64,000 nt of DNA from Planococcus sp. CP5-4_YE (GCF_019042655.1 NZ_JAHPZO010000004.1:1-64000), one strand, 5' to 3'. Positions 8,316 to 17,834 are shown, numbered from the stretch's first letter. The notes: generated by a model not told the origin, from the letters alone. Translations and numbers: made by a program.

Positions 8316-8414
8316 GAAAACGCTAGTCTTTGTGCCCATTTTGCAGCGTTTTTCCGAGGGAATCCGGGAATTTCTGATACAATAAGGGCATATGAAGACA
8401 GCGAGGTGGATTCG

Positions 8415-9434
8415 ATGCAACACGTGGAACGGGAACTTACAGAGCACGTTAAATTATGTGATGCCAAAGGCCAATTGAATCCTAATGCCATCGGCTACGC
8501 AAAGAAGCCGCTCGTCGAATGCAATTTGAAAGGCAATTTTCTGCGCAAGAAAAAATGGAATTATTGGTGTGTGTTCGGTGATGAAATCGTTTTTTCGGCT
8601 ACCATCTGTCATTTGGATTATGCTGCTGTCTGTATTGTTTATTTCCTTAATTATGAAACGCAGCGCTTTTTCGAAAAAATGGTCATGGTTCCGTATTCCA
8701 GGAATTTGCGTCTATCCGACAGTGTGTTGGACAATTCACTTTTCCACAATTCCGAAATATCGGTCCATTCCATCTATGAAGACGGCAAAACACGTTTGGC
8801 GGTAACCATCCCCGACTTTGAAGGGGAAAAATTACATGCCTCCCTGACAATCGCCCATCCGACGGAGATGGAGTCGCTGAATGTCGTCATTCCATGGAAT
8901 CGCCAGACCTTCCAATTCACTTCAAAACATCATGCATTGCCGACAAATGGAATGGTTCAAATTGGGCCAAAGCGGTATGATTTTGACGAAATAGATAGCT
9001 TTTCCGTTTTGGATTACGGCCGGGGCATATGGCCGCGGACAGCCGTCTGGAATTGGGGAATGGCTTCCCAGCGTTCACTTGGAAAAGTGATCGGCTTAAA
9101 TTTCGGTGGCCAATGGACGGACGGCACTGGCATGACGGAAAACGCTTTTTTCGTTAATGGCCACATGACCAAAATCAGCGAAGACGTCATTTTCCGTTAT
9201 GATACGGAAGATTTTAAAAAACCGTGGCTGATTCACACAAAATTGACAGATGACGTAAAATTGACGTTCACCCCTTTTTACGAACGTGTAGCGAAATCGG
9301 ATGCACGGCTCGTGAAATCGGAAATCCATCAATTGTTCGGCTATTATAATGGCTATGTCCGGTACGCAGACGGCAAGAAGCTAAAAATTCACCAATTGCT
9401 CGGTTCTACAGAAGAGCATTACGCAAAATGGTAA
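8415..9434 (+). CDS. DUF2804 domain-containing protein
   Basis: 339 residues, cytoplasmic, no signal peptide or membrane segment. The family hallmark DYGRGIWPRTAVWNWG is present in the middle, and the whole length fits DUF2804. The function is unknown; members look like beta-rich proteins related to lipocalin-type folds. The ATG at 8415 is chosen because GAGGTGG lies 5 bases upstream; a GTG at 8406 overlaps that site. It is a single gene ending in a terminator shared with the opposite strand. Confidence 0.8.
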   Translation: MQHVERELTEHVKLCDAKGQLNPNAIGYAKKPLVECNLKGNFLRKKKWNYWCVFGDEIVFSATICHLDYAAVCIVYFLNYETQRFFEKMVMVPYSRNLRLSDSVLDNSLFHNSEISVHSIYEDGKTRLAVTIPDFEGEKLHASLTIAHPTEMESLNVVIPWNRQTFQFTSKHHALPTNGMVQIGPKRYDFDEIDSFSVLDYGRGIWPRTAVWNWGMASQRSLGKVIGLNFGGQWTDGTGMTENAFFVNGHMTKISEDVIFRYDTEDFKKPWLIHTKLTDDVKLTFTPFYERVAKSDARLVKSEIHQLFGYYNGYVRYADGKKLKIHQLLGSTEEHYAKW

Positions 9435-9447
9435 TTAAAAACCAAAT

Positions 9448-9496
9448 GAAAACCGCCTGATGGACGTCGCTGAGACTTCCATCGGGCGGTTTTCTA
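9448..9496. terminator. Bidirectional terminator
   Basis: 17-bp stem 9448-9464/9478-9494 with A- and T-runs on both flanks. It serves the DUF2804 gene (+) and overlaps the stop of the small membrane gene (-). Confidence 0.85.
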
Positions 9497-9658
9497 TTTA
9501 CGTTCGGCCGTTTTTCTTGCAAAACTTTCATACCAGGGCTTTCCGACGAAAAAGACAGGCAGCAGGATTAATCCTGTGATGAGCGGCCAACCTGTAGCGC
9601 CGGCAAACCCTAAAGTCAGTGCTGCAACCACCCAGATACTCAATGCAGCTAGTTTCAT
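9494..9658 (-). CDS. Small membrane protein (54 aa), coupled to the glycerophosphodiesterase gene
   Basis: 54 residues, starting MKLAALSIWV and ending RKTAERK. Two hydrophobic stretches (about 2-20 and 24-39) are joined by a short GATGWP turn and followed by a basic tail, which suggests a small two-helix or hairpin membrane protein. The ATG overlaps the stop codon of the upstream glycerophosphodiesterase gene (ATGA), and GGAGG lies 7 bases ahead, so translational coupling is likely. It is not recognised as a named family. A role next to glycerophosphodiester metabolism is only inferred from context. Confidence 0.65.
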   Translation of the reverse strand: MKLAALSIWVVAALTLGFAGATGWPLITGLILLPVFFVGKPWYESFARKTAERK

Positions 9659-10365
9659 CCCAATTCCTCCATCATTTTTTTCGGATAATCAGTGAAGATG
9701 CCCGAGACGCCGATCTGCTGCAATTGTTTGGCGTGGTCCAATCGGTTGACTGTATAGACATAGACCTCGCAGCCTTTTTCGATCAGTTCGGTGCCGTGGC
9801 GAAGCGCATACGGCAGGGATAAATGAAGCCGTTTCGTCCCCACTGTCTCCGCGTAAGCAGCGATATCCACCAAAATATTGGAAGCCAAAATCGCTCCCGG
9901 CACGTGATGGCGATCCATCGCCAGCTTTACGTCCAGGTGGTTGAATGAAGAAATGACAAGCCGATGTTCCATGCCCTGTTCAGCCGCAAGCTTCACCACT
10001 TTTTCCACCGCCCCCGCATACGGGAAAACGTCTGTTTTCAGTTCCACATTCAGCACATGATGGGTGTTTTTAAATACCCCAAAGACTTCTGCCAATGTCG
10101 GAATTTCGGTTCCCGCCCATTCGCCTGCTTTCCAGCTTCCGGCGTCCAGTGTTTTCAGTTCGGCAAGCGTCATGTCTTTTACATAGCCTTTGCCGTTAGT
10201 GGTGCGGTTCACTTTTTCATCATGGATGACAACAAGTTCATCGTCTGTTGATAAATGCACGTCCAGTTCCACCCCGTGAACCGGCAAAGCTGCAGCTTCC
10301 ATAAAAGCAGGCAGCGTGTTTTCCGGATGCGTGCCCGAACTTCCGCGATGCGCAAAAATTTCCAT
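9655..10365 (-). CDS. Glycerophosphodiester phosphodiesterase
   Basis: 236 residues of the GDPD TIM-barrel family. Catalytic and metal sites are visible: HRG (6-8), PENT (14-17), ELDVH (about 37-41), VIHDEKVNRTTNG and a C-terminal YTVN. It hydrolyses glycerophosphodiesters to glycerol-3-phosphate and an alcohol; with no signal peptide it should act inside the cell, as UgpQ does. The start at 10365 has GGAGG 7 bases upstream. An in-frame ATG at 10407 would overlap the tryptophan dioxygenase gene and is not preferred. It sits between kynA and a 54-aa membrane gene that overlaps its stop. Confidence 0.88.
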   Translation of the reverse strand: MEIFAHRGSSGTHPENTLPAFMEAAALPVHGVELDVHLSTDDELVVIHDEKVNRTTNGKGYVKDMTLAELKTLDAGSWKAGEWAGTEIPTLAEVFGVFKNTHHVLNVELKTDVFPYAGAVEKVVKLAAEQGMEHRLVISSFNHLDVKLAMDRHHVPGAILASNILVDIAAYAETVGTKRLHLSLPYALRHGTELIEKGCEVYVYTVNRLDHAKQLQQIGVSGIFTDYPKKMMEELG

Positions 10366-10382
10366 AAGCCAACCTCCTACTT

Positions 10383-11237
10383 TTAGACGTCTGTCCGGAT
10401 TTGCCAAAGTTCCGGGAAGAAATATTGATCCAATACTTTCTTCAAATAATTGACGCCGGATGATCCGCCTGTCCCTTGTTTGAAACCGATGATCCGCTCA
10501 ACCGTTTTCATGTGGCGGAAACGCCATTGCTGCAGCCAATCTTCAATGTCGACCAATTTCTCCGCCAATTGATACAGTTCCCAATGCTCATCGATATTGC
10601 GGTAAATTTCCTTCCACGCTTCCCGGACGCTGTCATTCGGTTCGTATACAGTGCTGACATCGCGCGATAGTACGCTTTCGTCAATCTTAAATCCGCTGCG
10701 CGCCAATTTTTGGATAGCAGCATCATACAAGCCCGGTGCGTGGAACGCTTCTGTTAATTGCTCGTGCAAGACTGGGTCTTTTTCATAGATGCTCAAGACA
10801 TGCTTGGTTTTGTAGCCGAGCGCGAATTCGATCATGCGGTACTGATAGGACTGGAAGCCACTCGCATTGCCGAGGTCATCACGGAACTCCAAGTATTCGG
10901 CAGGCGTTAAAGTCGACAGCACATCCCAGCCTTGAATGATCTGAGATTGGATGCGCGATACGCGTGCCAATTGCTTGAACGCCGGCTGCAGGTCGTCTGC
11001 TTCAATATGGCGGATGGCCGCCGACAATTCGTGCAAGATCAACTTCATCCACAGTTCAGAAACTTGGTGGATGATGATGAAAAGCGATTCATCGTGGTGA
11101 CCGCTGACCCCATCCTGTGCTGACAACAGCTTATCGAGATGCAAATAATCGCCGTACGTCATACTTTCCTTAAAATCGGTGCGGATATTCTGTTCGTTTG
11201 CAGCAGCGATATTCTGCCCGTTTTTGTATTTATCCAT
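10383..11237 (-). CDS. kynA: Tryptophan 2,3-dioxygenase
   Basis: 284 residues covering a complete bacterial tryptophan dioxygenase. Typical stretches are [10 protein letters not shown] near the start, [14 protein letters not shown] (heme pocket and substrate side), [10 protein letters not shown] (substrate Arg) and [11 protein letters not shown] (C-terminal substrate loop). The enzyme opens the indole ring of L-tryptophan with O2, giving N-formylkynurenine. The partners kynB and kynU are not next to it; the only downstream genes are the glycerophosphodiesterase and its small partner. It is therefore an orphan within this window. Confidence 0.93.
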   Translation of the reverse strand: MDKYKNGQNIAAANEQNIRTDFKESMTYGDYLHLDKLLSAQDGVSGHHDESLFIIIHQVSELWMKLILHELSAAIRHIEADDLQPAFKQLARVSRIQSQIIQGWDVLSTLTPAEYLEFRDDLGNASGFQSYQYRMIEFALGYKTKHVLSIYEKDPVLHEQLTEAFHAPGLYDAAIQKLARSGFKIDESVLSRDVSTVYEPNDSVREAWKEIYRNIDEHWELYQLAEKLVDIEDWLQQWRFRHMKTVERIIGFKQGTGGSSGVNYLKKVLDQYFFPELWQIRTDV

Positions 11238-11385
11238 TTAAATGGCTCCATTCAAGCTCGGCTTGTGCTCGACTCTGCTATTGGTTCCTATCGTACAATA
11301 TCTTTCTGCATTTTTCATTGCTTACTCCGCCTAATTTCGGGAATAGAACGGTAAACATTAAAAATTGAAAGGGAGTTTTCTCATT

Positions 11386-11904
11386 ATGATTAACCACAAA
11401 AAAATGATCTTTCCAGTTTTGGTCATGTCCGCTACACTTGCCCTAGCTGCTTGTGGCGATGACGAGGAAGTCACGCAGCCTGTCACAGATGAGTCACCAG
11501 AAGAAACGACAGCACCGGAAGCGGAGTCGACTGAAGACGCTTCTCCAAGCGGCGGAACTGAAGTAACTACGGACGGTCAAACTTACGGATTTACTGACTT
11601 ATCTGTTGAGGTCGATATGCCCGATCAGGATGACGCACTTGACATTAGCTACGAAGAAGAGCGTGGCCGAGTAGAAGCCGAATATGAGAATAAACCCGAC
11701 GATGTTGACTTGACCGGCGATGACGCTTTCAATGAAATGGAACAAGGCTTGTCCCAGTTAAGCTTAACTCCTGACACACCGGATGATGAAGTCATCAGCC
11801 AAGTTGTCGAAGCTTTCGGCATAGACCCTGGCTTCAAGAAAATCGAAATTGAAATAGACTATGCGGACGGCTCCGATAAAAAATACGAACAAACAAATCA
11901 ATAA
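11386..11904 (+). CDS. YusW-like lipoprotein
   Basis: 172 residues. A lipoprotein signal peptide (MINHKKMIFP..., lipobox LAAC with Cys23) is followed by an acidic low-complexity linker rich in Glu, Thr and Ser (about 24-60). The C-terminal domain (about 65-170, starting TYGFTDLSVEVDMP) resembles the YusW-like domain. The protein should be anchored to the outer face of the membrane. The ATG at 11386 follows GGGAG; a TTG at 11365 lies before that site. Function unknown. Confidence 0.7.
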   Translation: MINHKKMIFPVLVMSATLALAACGDDEEVTQPVTDESPEETTAPEAESTEDASPSGGTEVTTDGQTYGFTDLSVEVDMPDQDDALDISYEEERGRVEAEYENKPDDVDLTGDDAFNEMEQGLSQLSLTPDTPDDEVISQVVEAFGIDPGFKKIEIEIDYADGSDKKYEQTNQ

Positions 11905-11920
11905 GCGCTAAAACATAACT

Positions 11921-11955
11921 GTCCGGCTGAACCATCCGCCGGGCGGTTTTTTATT
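11921..11955. terminator. Weak terminator between converging genes
   Basis: Short GC stem CCGGC/GCCGG (11923-11927/11938-11942) followed by a T-run. It would serve the lipoprotein gene; the evidence is modest. Confidence 0.45.
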
Positions 11956-12805
11956 GCAGCGGGCGCTGCCAGTATGAAATCGTGTAGAGTTTTGAAAAAC
12001 CAGCCTTTTCGTAAACCGGCCAGGCCCTATTTCCAGTTTCGACTTCAATCAACACGCGCGCTAAATCTTTTTCGTGTGCTGCATGCCTTGCCCACTGCAA
12101 AAAGAATTGCCCATTGCCTGAACGCTGTGCATCCGGGGAAACCGCAAGCGCCGTCAGCCACATGGCCTGATCTTCCATGCTCATTGTAGCTGTAGCTATA
12201 AGTTTTCCATTTTGGCGCATCACATAGACCTGGCGTTCCGGATCGGCGAGGTTATGCTCAAGGACCGGAAGAACCGACTCATCAAATGCCGCGCACAAAA
12301 GAACCTCTAACTCATCCAAATGCTTTTCTTCATATGGAATAACTTCCATTCCCTCAGCGAGTTCGTAAGCAGGAAGAGGGGCAGCTTCAAACTGTAACTC
12401 CTGGAAAGACCGTTTATATCCCAGGCTCATCAACCAAGCATCCGTTTCTTCATTTTCAGTAAAAGCCGCGAGTTCACTTTCCGCCCCGCGCTGTGCGAGA
12501 GAATGCTGCACGCCGTCAGCCAAAGCCGTCGCCAGCCCAAGCCGTCGGTAATCCGAAGAGACAAATGCAGACCATTCGTAATGGTGCACGCCGACCAAAT
12601 CCGCTGCCGCCGCACAGGCCACCAGTTCCCCATTATTGGTATAGGCGAGCACCGCGAACCCTTTTGCGAAAGATTTTTGCCATAATTCATTTTGCAGCAA
12701 TGTCCGGCATTCTTCCGGTTCGCTGGCAATTAACCGCTCCATTTCCCCGGCAGTCTCCGCGTCCAGCGGAAACGACGCAATCGACAGGGATAATTCCATT
12801 TCCAT
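11951..12805 (-). CDS. Tandem GNAT-family N-acetyltransferase
   Basis: 284 residues with two GNAT-like halves. The N-terminal half has SSDYRRLGLATAL (about 95-108, an acetyl-CoA loop) and ends in MSLGYKRSF. The C-terminal half has LAVSPDAQRSGNGQFFLQWA (about 215-235) and ends in YEKAGFSKLYTISYWQRPL. Such proteins move an acetyl group from acetyl-CoA to an amine; the substrate is unknown. The start is placed at 12805 or 12799, both just after an AAAGGCGGG site. It is the last gene before the exporter pair, with a terminator between. Confidence 0.75.
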   Translation of the reverse strand: MEMELSLSIASFPLDAETAGEMERLIASEPEECRTLLQNELWQKSFAKGFAVLAYTNNGELVACAAAADLVGVHHYEWSAFVSSDYRRLGLATALADGVQHSLAQRGAESELAAFTENEETDAWLMSLGYKRSFQELQFEAAPLPAYELAEGMEVIPYEEKHLDELEVLLCAAFDESVLPVLEHNLADPERQVYVMRQNGKLIATATMSMEDQAMWLTALAVSPDAQRSGNGQFFLQWARHAAHEKDLARVLIEVETGNRAWPVYEKAGFSKLYTISYWQRPLQ

Positions 12806-12903
12806 CCCGCCTTTCTTTTTCTTCTTATCATAACCGCCCAAAGCGCTGGCCGCCACCCAACCCCTAAAATTACAGTTCCCTTCACTGCCCTTTCATTAGA
12901 AAT

Positions 12904-12941
12904 AAAAAAGCAGAAGTCGGGATCTCCCCCGCCTTCCGCTT
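12904..12941 (-). terminator. Terminator after the ABC exporter operon
   Basis: 14-bp stem with one mismatch (12908-12921/12928-12941) and a T-run on the minus strand. Confidence 0.75.
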
Positions 12942-12949
12942 AGGTTTCG

Positions 12950-14773
12950 CTATAATTTGGCATCTGCCAGCATGGTGGCATACAAGCCGCCTTTTGCCAT
13001 CAATTCGTCCTGGCTGCCTGCTTCGACTAATTTGCCGAGCTCCATGACATAGACGAAATCCGCTTTCCTTACTGTATTCAAACGGTGGGCAATGACAAAA
13101 CTCGTGCGCCCTTCCATGAGGCGTTCGAGCGCTTCCTGGATTTTCAGCTCCGTTACTGTATCGATCGAACTTGTCGCCTCGTCCAGCAGCAAAATGACCG
13201 GGTCTGCGATGAGCGCCCTTGCGATCGACAACAGTTGCTTCTGCCCTTGGCTGATCATCGAACCGTCGCCAGACAGCACCGTGTCGTAGCCTTCCGGCAG
13301 TTTGGAAATGAAATCATGGGCATTGGCTTGTTTCGCCGCCCCCACTACTTCTTCATCGCTCGCATCGAGCTTTCCGTAGCGGATGTTGTCGCTGACCGAA
13401 GCTTCGAACAGGAACGGATCCTGTAAGACGAACGCGATCTGCTTGCGCAAAGTTTCGCGCGGCATCGCCCCGATCGGCGTGCCGTCGATGCGGATCTCCC
13501 CTTCATCGACATCGTAAAATCTGGCGAGCAATTGCATGACCGTCGTTTTGCCGGCACCCGTCGCACCGACGAATGCCGCCGTCTGCCCAGTTTCCACTGT
13601 AAAGCTCAGATTACGGATGGTCCATTCTTCTTCCGCGCCTTCGTATTTGAAAGACACATGATCGAATTCGACTTTTCCTTCAAGCCGCTTTTCGGCGTTG
13701 TGTTTTGTATCATCGGCTTCTTCTGCTTCGTCCATGATGGCGAAGACACGTTCAGCCCCGGCAATGGCCGAGAGCACCGTATTGAATTGGTTCGCCAAAT
13801 CGTTCAACGGCCGCGTGAACTGGCGGGAATACTCGGTGAAGATAACAATCACGCCGATTGTGACCGAGCCGTTCAAAGCAAGCAATCCGCCGACACCCGC
13901 CACGATTGCAAAACTGCCGTTGTTGAGGAAGTTCATCACTTTTGGGATAAAGCCGGCATAGGTCCAAGCCCAGAAACCGGTGCGGCGGAGGCGTTCACTT
14001 TTGACGAGGAACTCATCCATAACGCGGTCTTCCTGGGAAAAGGCTTTGACGATTTTCTGTCCCGAAATGGTTTCTTCGATCATGCCGTTCAGATCCCCGA
14101 CCGCTTTTTGCTGTTCTTTATACAAACGGCCTGTGCGCTTCGTGATCCAACGAACGGACCAATACATGATTGGGATGATGATAAATGTCAAAACGGTGAG
14201 GATCGGGCTGAGAAACACCATGACTACTGCCGTCCCGACCAGTGTCAAAATACTAGAAAATACTTGAATGAACGAGGTGTTGAGTGTCGATGAAACGTTC
14301 TCGATATCGTTGGTCATGCGGCTCATCAATTCGCCATGCTGGCGTTTATCGAAAAACGACACCGGCAAGCGCTGAAAATGCCCAAACAGTCCCGCCCGCA
14401 TTTGATAGATAACTTGCTGGGCGATGCCGACCATCCAGTAGTTTTGCAAGTAGAGAGTCACCGAATGGAGCACATAGACCACGATAAGCCAGCCGATGAT
14501 CAAGCCCATGCCTTCGAATGCCCCCGGCACAATATACGTATCGATGATGTAACCGATCAAAAACGGCCCGAGCAGCGCCATTGCGGAACTGACGAACACA
14601 AGCGCCAAGACAATGATCAATAACGTGCGCTGTTCGTCCACCAGCTTCCAGACCCGCAGCAAGGTCGATTTCCAGTTTTTTGCGCGTTCATTATTCTTAT
14701 CCGGTGATTTTTTCAAATCTTCCTTCGTCAATACCGGCTCGTAGCCAAAAGGCCGGCGGATTGCGTCAAACAT
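12950..14773 (-). CDS. Heterodimeric multidrug ABC exporter subunit (BmrD/YheH-like)
   Basis: 607 residues: six transmembrane helices (about 60-350) and one nucleotide-binding domain. Walker A is GATGAGKTT, Walker B VILLLDEATSS with the catalytic Glu, and the switch His is in VIAHRLN. The signature is ISQGQKQ instead of LSGGQ. The partner gene has the opposite defects, which is typical of heterodimeric exporters such as BmrCD and TM287/288, with one catalytic and one degenerate site. The ATG at 14773 overlaps the partner's stop by 8 bases (ATGTTTGA), so the longer frame to 14902 is rejected. Drug export is inferred from the family. Confidence 0.87.
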   Translation of the reverse strand: MFDAIRRPFGYEPVLTKEDLKKSPDKNNERAKNWKSTLLRVWKLVDEQRTLLIIVLALVFVSSAMALLGPFLIGYIIDTYIVPGAFEGMGLIIGWLIVVYVLHSVTLYLQNYWMVGIAQQVIYQMRAGLFGHFQRLPVSFFDKRQHGELMSRMTNDIENVSSTLNTSFIQVFSSILTLVGTAVVMVFLSPILTVLTFIIIPIMYWSVRWITKRTGRLYKEQQKAVGDLNGMIEETISGQKIVKAFSQEDRVMDEFLVKSERLRRTGFWAWTYAGFIPKVMNFLNNGSFAIVAGVGGLLALNGSVTIGVIVIFTEYSRQFTRPLNDLANQFNTVLSAIAGAERVFAIMDEAEEADDTKHNAEKRLEGKVEFDHVSFKYEGAEEEWTIRNLSFTVETGQTAAFVGATGAGKTTVMQLLARFYDVDEGEIRIDGTPIGAMPRETLRKQIAFVLQDPFLFEASVSDNIRYGKLDASDEEVVGAAKQANAHDFISKLPEGYDTVLSGDGSMISQGQKQLLSIARALIADPVILLLDEATSSIDTVTELKIQEALERLMEGRTSFVIAHRLNTVRKADFVYVMELGKLVEAGSQDELMAKGGLYATMLADAKL

Positions 14774-16490
14774 ATTCATCCACCTCCTCTGCTTGCTGGG
14801 ACTGCGCGATCTCACGATACAAAGGAGACATTTCCAATAATTCGTCGTGTGTGCCATAAGCTGACGCGACGCCTTCCTCCAATAGCAGGATGCGATCTGC
14901 ACGCATCGCCGTGCGCACTTTCTGCGTCACCAAGAGTGTGGTCGCTTGTTCTTTGTCGAGTTCCGCCCATAACGCAGATTCGGTCTTCACATCAAGCGCA
15001 CTGGTACTGTCATCGAGAATCAAAATCGACGGTTTGCGGACCAATGCCCTTGCAATCGACAAGCGCTGCTTCTGGCCGCCGGATAAATTGACGCCTTTTT
15101 GGCCGACGCGCGTTTCATAGGCTTTCGGGAAGCGCTGGACCGTTTCGTCAATCTGGGCTTTTTCTGCGGCCTCTGTAAGTTCTAGAAGCTCCGCCCGCTC
15201 TTTGCCCCAAGCCAGGTTATTGGAAATGCTGCCGGTAAAGAGCATCGATTGTTGGGGCACAAGCCCGATCGTCTTGCGCAATTCCTGAAGGTCCCACTCA
15301 CGAACGTCACGGCCGTGGACGGATACGCTTCCTTCTGTCGCTTCATAGAATCTCGGAATCAGCTGCAATAACGAGGTCTTTCCGGATCCCGTGGCGCCCA
15401 TAATGGCGAGCTTTTCACGCGGTGCCAGTTCGAAGCTGATGTTTTCAAGCACTCTTCTTGAAGTGCCTGGATACTCAAAGGAAACATCGTCAAAACGGAC
15501 GGCCCCTTCTCTAAGCGGCACAGTCGCCCCATTTACTGCCTCGCCGCCATCATCCGCCAAAAGCACTTCTTCGATACGGTCAGAAGATGCTTTGCCACGC
15601 GCAAAGGCCATGATAATGAACGAGAACATTGAAAATGCGCCGGTCATGCGCATTGCGTAATTGACGATGGCGACCAATTCACCGATTTGTGCGTCTCCAC
15701 TCTGGATTTCAAAAGCCCCGAACCAGACAACCGCGAGTAGAGACACGTTCATGCCAAAAAGCAGAATTGGCAAAATAATTTCCATGATGCGGAACGCTTT
15801 GACCGTATCGGTCTTGAGCGCACCCGCCACTTCCGAGAAGCGGTTTGCTTCGTACTTGCCGCGCAAATATGCTTTGATCAGCCGAACCGCTTGCAGGTTT
15901 TCCTGCACCATTCGGTTGACTTTATCAAGCCGCCGCTGCACAAAGCTAAAATAGACCACGCCTTTTCTCACCATGACGTATAAAAACACCAGTAAAACCG
16001 GAAAGACAATGACCAAATAAATCGCCAATTGCGCATTGACGACAAACGCCATGATCATGCTGCCGATGACTATCAGCGGCGCGCGCAGCATGATGCGCAA
16101 ACCCATATACAGCACTTGCTGAATCATCTGGACATCGCTTGTCAGCCGCGTGATGAGGCCTGATGCCGGAAACTTATTGAACATCGCAAGCGAGAACGAC
16201 TGGACACGCTCATAGACTTGCCGCCTGACGTCAAACGAAAAGCTATGGGATACATGGGAAGCGAAATACGAATTGACAACGCCTGACATAAAGCCAATCA
16301 ATGACAAGCCCATAAGCACAAGCCCCAAGCGAATGATCGTGTCCTGGTCTCCAGCCACGATCCCGTCATCGATGATGCTGGCAATGACCAATGGCTGCAG
16401 GAGCTCGACAACCAACTCCAAGAGCATCAGGAACAGCGCAACACCTATCAGGAAGGAATAGGGCTTGGTATAAGAGAAAACAGTTTTCAT
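14766..16490 (-). CDS. Heterodimeric multidrug ABC exporter subunit (BmrC/YheI-like)
   Basis: 574 residues: six transmembrane helices (about 10-300) and a nucleotide-binding domain. Walker A is GATGSGKTS and the signature is the consensus LSGGQKQRLS, but Walker B reads LILDDSTSA (Asp in place of the catalytic Glu) and the switch His is replaced by Gln (LLVTQKV). Its own ATP site is therefore the degenerate one, which matches BmrC/YheI. AGGAGG lies just before the ATG at 16490. It is the first gene of a two-gene operon with the BmrD-like gene; in Bacillus subtilis bmrCD is antibiotic-induced, but no attenuator was identified here. Confidence 0.87.
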   Translation of the reverse strand: MKTVFSYTKPYSFLIGVALFLMLLELVVELLQPLVIASIIDDGIVAGDQDTIIRLGLVLMGLSLIGFMSGVVNSYFASHVSHSFSFDVRRQVYERVQSFSLAMFNKFPASGLITRLTSDVQMIQQVLYMGLRIMLRAPLIVIGSMIMAFVVNAQLAIYLVIVFPVLLVFLYVMVRKGVVYFSFVQRRLDKVNRMVQENLQAVRLIKAYLRGKYEANRFSEVAGALKTDTVKAFRIMEIILPILLFGMNVSLLAVVWFGAFEIQSGDAQIGELVAIVNYAMRMTGAFSMFSFIIMAFARGKASSDRIEEVLLADDGGEAVNGATVPLREGAVRFDDVSFEYPGTSRRVLENISFELAPREKLAIMGATGSGKTSLLQLIPRFYEATEGSVSVHGRDVREWDLQELRKTIGLVPQQSMLFTGSISNNLAWGKERAELLELTEAAEKAQIDETVQRFPKAYETRVGQKGVNLSGGQKQRLSIARALVRKPSILILDDSTSALDVKTESALWAELDKEQATTLLVTQKVRTAMRADRILLLEEGVASAYGTHDELLEMSPLYREIAQSQQAEEVDEYV

Positions 16491-16617
16491 AAAGGTGCCT
16501 CCTGAACATTTCGAAACTCGAACTTTATTTAAAACTAGTATGCCATAATTTTCAGTTATCAGATAGAGATATCCCCTTTTTTTGTCATGCAAAAAAATGA
16601 ATGCTTTTTGTGTTCGA

Positions 16618-16650
16618 ATAAAAAAAGCATGCAGTATTTAGCTGCACGCC
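16618..16650 (-). terminator. Terminator after the EamA transporter gene
   Basis: 8-bp stem GCATGCAG/CTGCACGC (one G-T pair) with a seven-T run on the minus strand. Confidence 0.75.
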
Positions 16651-16655
16651 TGTAC

Positions 16656-17567
16656 TCAAGAGCGGTCTTCGATGGGTTTGTCACTGCCTGCAAAAGATAG
16701 CCAAGTAACAAAGACCAGCATCAGCACAGCTCCCGCGATCTGCAATGGGGATAGAATATGGCCGAACCAGACAAGAGAGAGGGCCATTGCCGTCAATGGC
16801 TCTATCGCAGACAAAATGCTCGTCTCCACGGGTGAGATAAATCGCATGCTGCTAAGGAATAAAACAAACGCCATCGTACCAACCACAATAATAGCGATAA
16901 TTGTCAAAATGAGCGTCGAATCTGCCAATAGCTTCCATTCATCCGACAGGAAAATCGGATTGAGGAGACCGAGAAAGATTCCGCCAAACAGCATGGACCA
17001 ACCGACCACGAGCAGAACGCCCCACTCCTCCATCAGCCTAGCAGGATAAATTGTATAAAAAGTAAACGCCAAACCGACAAGGGCTCCCCAAAACAGCGCT
17101 TCACCACTGATGACCAAGGAATCTACTCGCCCGTCCGTCAATAATAAAAACAAGCCAGCCAGTGTGCCGAGCATGCCAAGCACTTGATAGACCGGTGGCC
17201 ATTTGCGCAAGCGCATGGAAATGAAGACGATGACATAGACCGGCGCCAAAAATTGCATCAACGTGGCAAAGACGGCGTTGCTCGTATCGATTGCTGCGAC
17301 AAAACTGTATTGGACGCCAAGCATGCCAGCCACTGAAAAGATCAACAAGGGGCGGGTCCATATCTTTTGCCGGAAAATCGATGTCACTTGCACCTTTTTC
17401 ATTTTTAAAAACAACAGCAATGCGATGCCGGCCACAATAAGCCGGATGGTCAAAAGAAATGGCACAGAGATCGAGTAAACATCGAGTGTCCATTCCATAA
17501 GCGGCCCGGTCGCTCCCCAAAGCATTGCCCCTATCAGTACCATAGATACTCCTTTTAGACGTTCCAT
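16656..17567 (-). CDS. EamA/DMT-family transporter (first copy)
   Basis: 303 residues, about ten hydrophobic helices arranged as two EamA repeats. The start MERLKGVSMVLIGAMLWGATGPL and the late VETSILSAIEPLTAMALSLVW are typical of drug/metabolite exporters. Members export amino acids, purines or other small molecules; the substrate cannot be told. AAGGAG precedes the ATG. It is a single gene, and a second EamA protein is encoded at 44211-45074. Confidence 0.85.
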   Translation of the reverse strand: MERLKGVSMVLIGAMLWGATGPLMEWTLDVYSISVPFLLTIRLIVAGIALLLFLKMKKVQVTSIFRQKIWTRPLLIFSVAGMLGVQYSFVAAIDTSNAVFATLMQFLAPVYVIVFISMRLRKWPPVYQVLGMLGTLAGLFLLLTDGRVDSLVISGEALFWGALVGLAFTFYTIYPARLMEEWGVLLVVGWSMLFGGIFLGLLNPIFLSDEWKLLADSTLILTIIAIIVVGTMAFVLFLSSMRFISPVETSILSAIEPLTAMALSLVWFGHILSPLQIAGAVLMLVFVTWLSFAGSDKPIEDRS

Positions 17568-17773
17568 TCCCCATCACTCCTTGCAGATAAAAAAACCAAT
17601 CTGTGACAAATTAGCTAATTCAGCTCTTTTTTTCACTACAAGCCTAGTAAATCGGGACAAATTAATCGATTTCCTCTATTTTCAACCGAATCATGTCTAT
17701 TCTCTCATGAGGGGTAAAATAAAGGTAGTATGCTATCTGTGCTAAAATTCCCGTGTTATATTTTTGTAAAGTG

Positions 17774-17802
17774 GTGACGAAAGACCTTTTCTTCTTTATA
17801 AT
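17774..17802 (+). promoter_or_regulatory. Sigma-A type promoter of the GGDEF-EAL gene
   Basis: -35 GTGACG (17774-17779), 17-base spacer, -10 TATAAT (17797-17802), 32 bp before the ATG. Confidence 0.55.
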
Positions 17803-17834
17803 GAAAGTACAAAACGGTTAAGGAGCGTCAGTTA

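Noticed and set aside
13532..14293. 253-residue plus-strand ORF
   Set aside because: Antisense to the BmrD-like exporter gene and of non-protein-like composition.
14774..14902. N-terminal extension of the BmrD-like gene
   Set aside because: It lies fully inside the partner gene; the 8-base overlap start is better supported.
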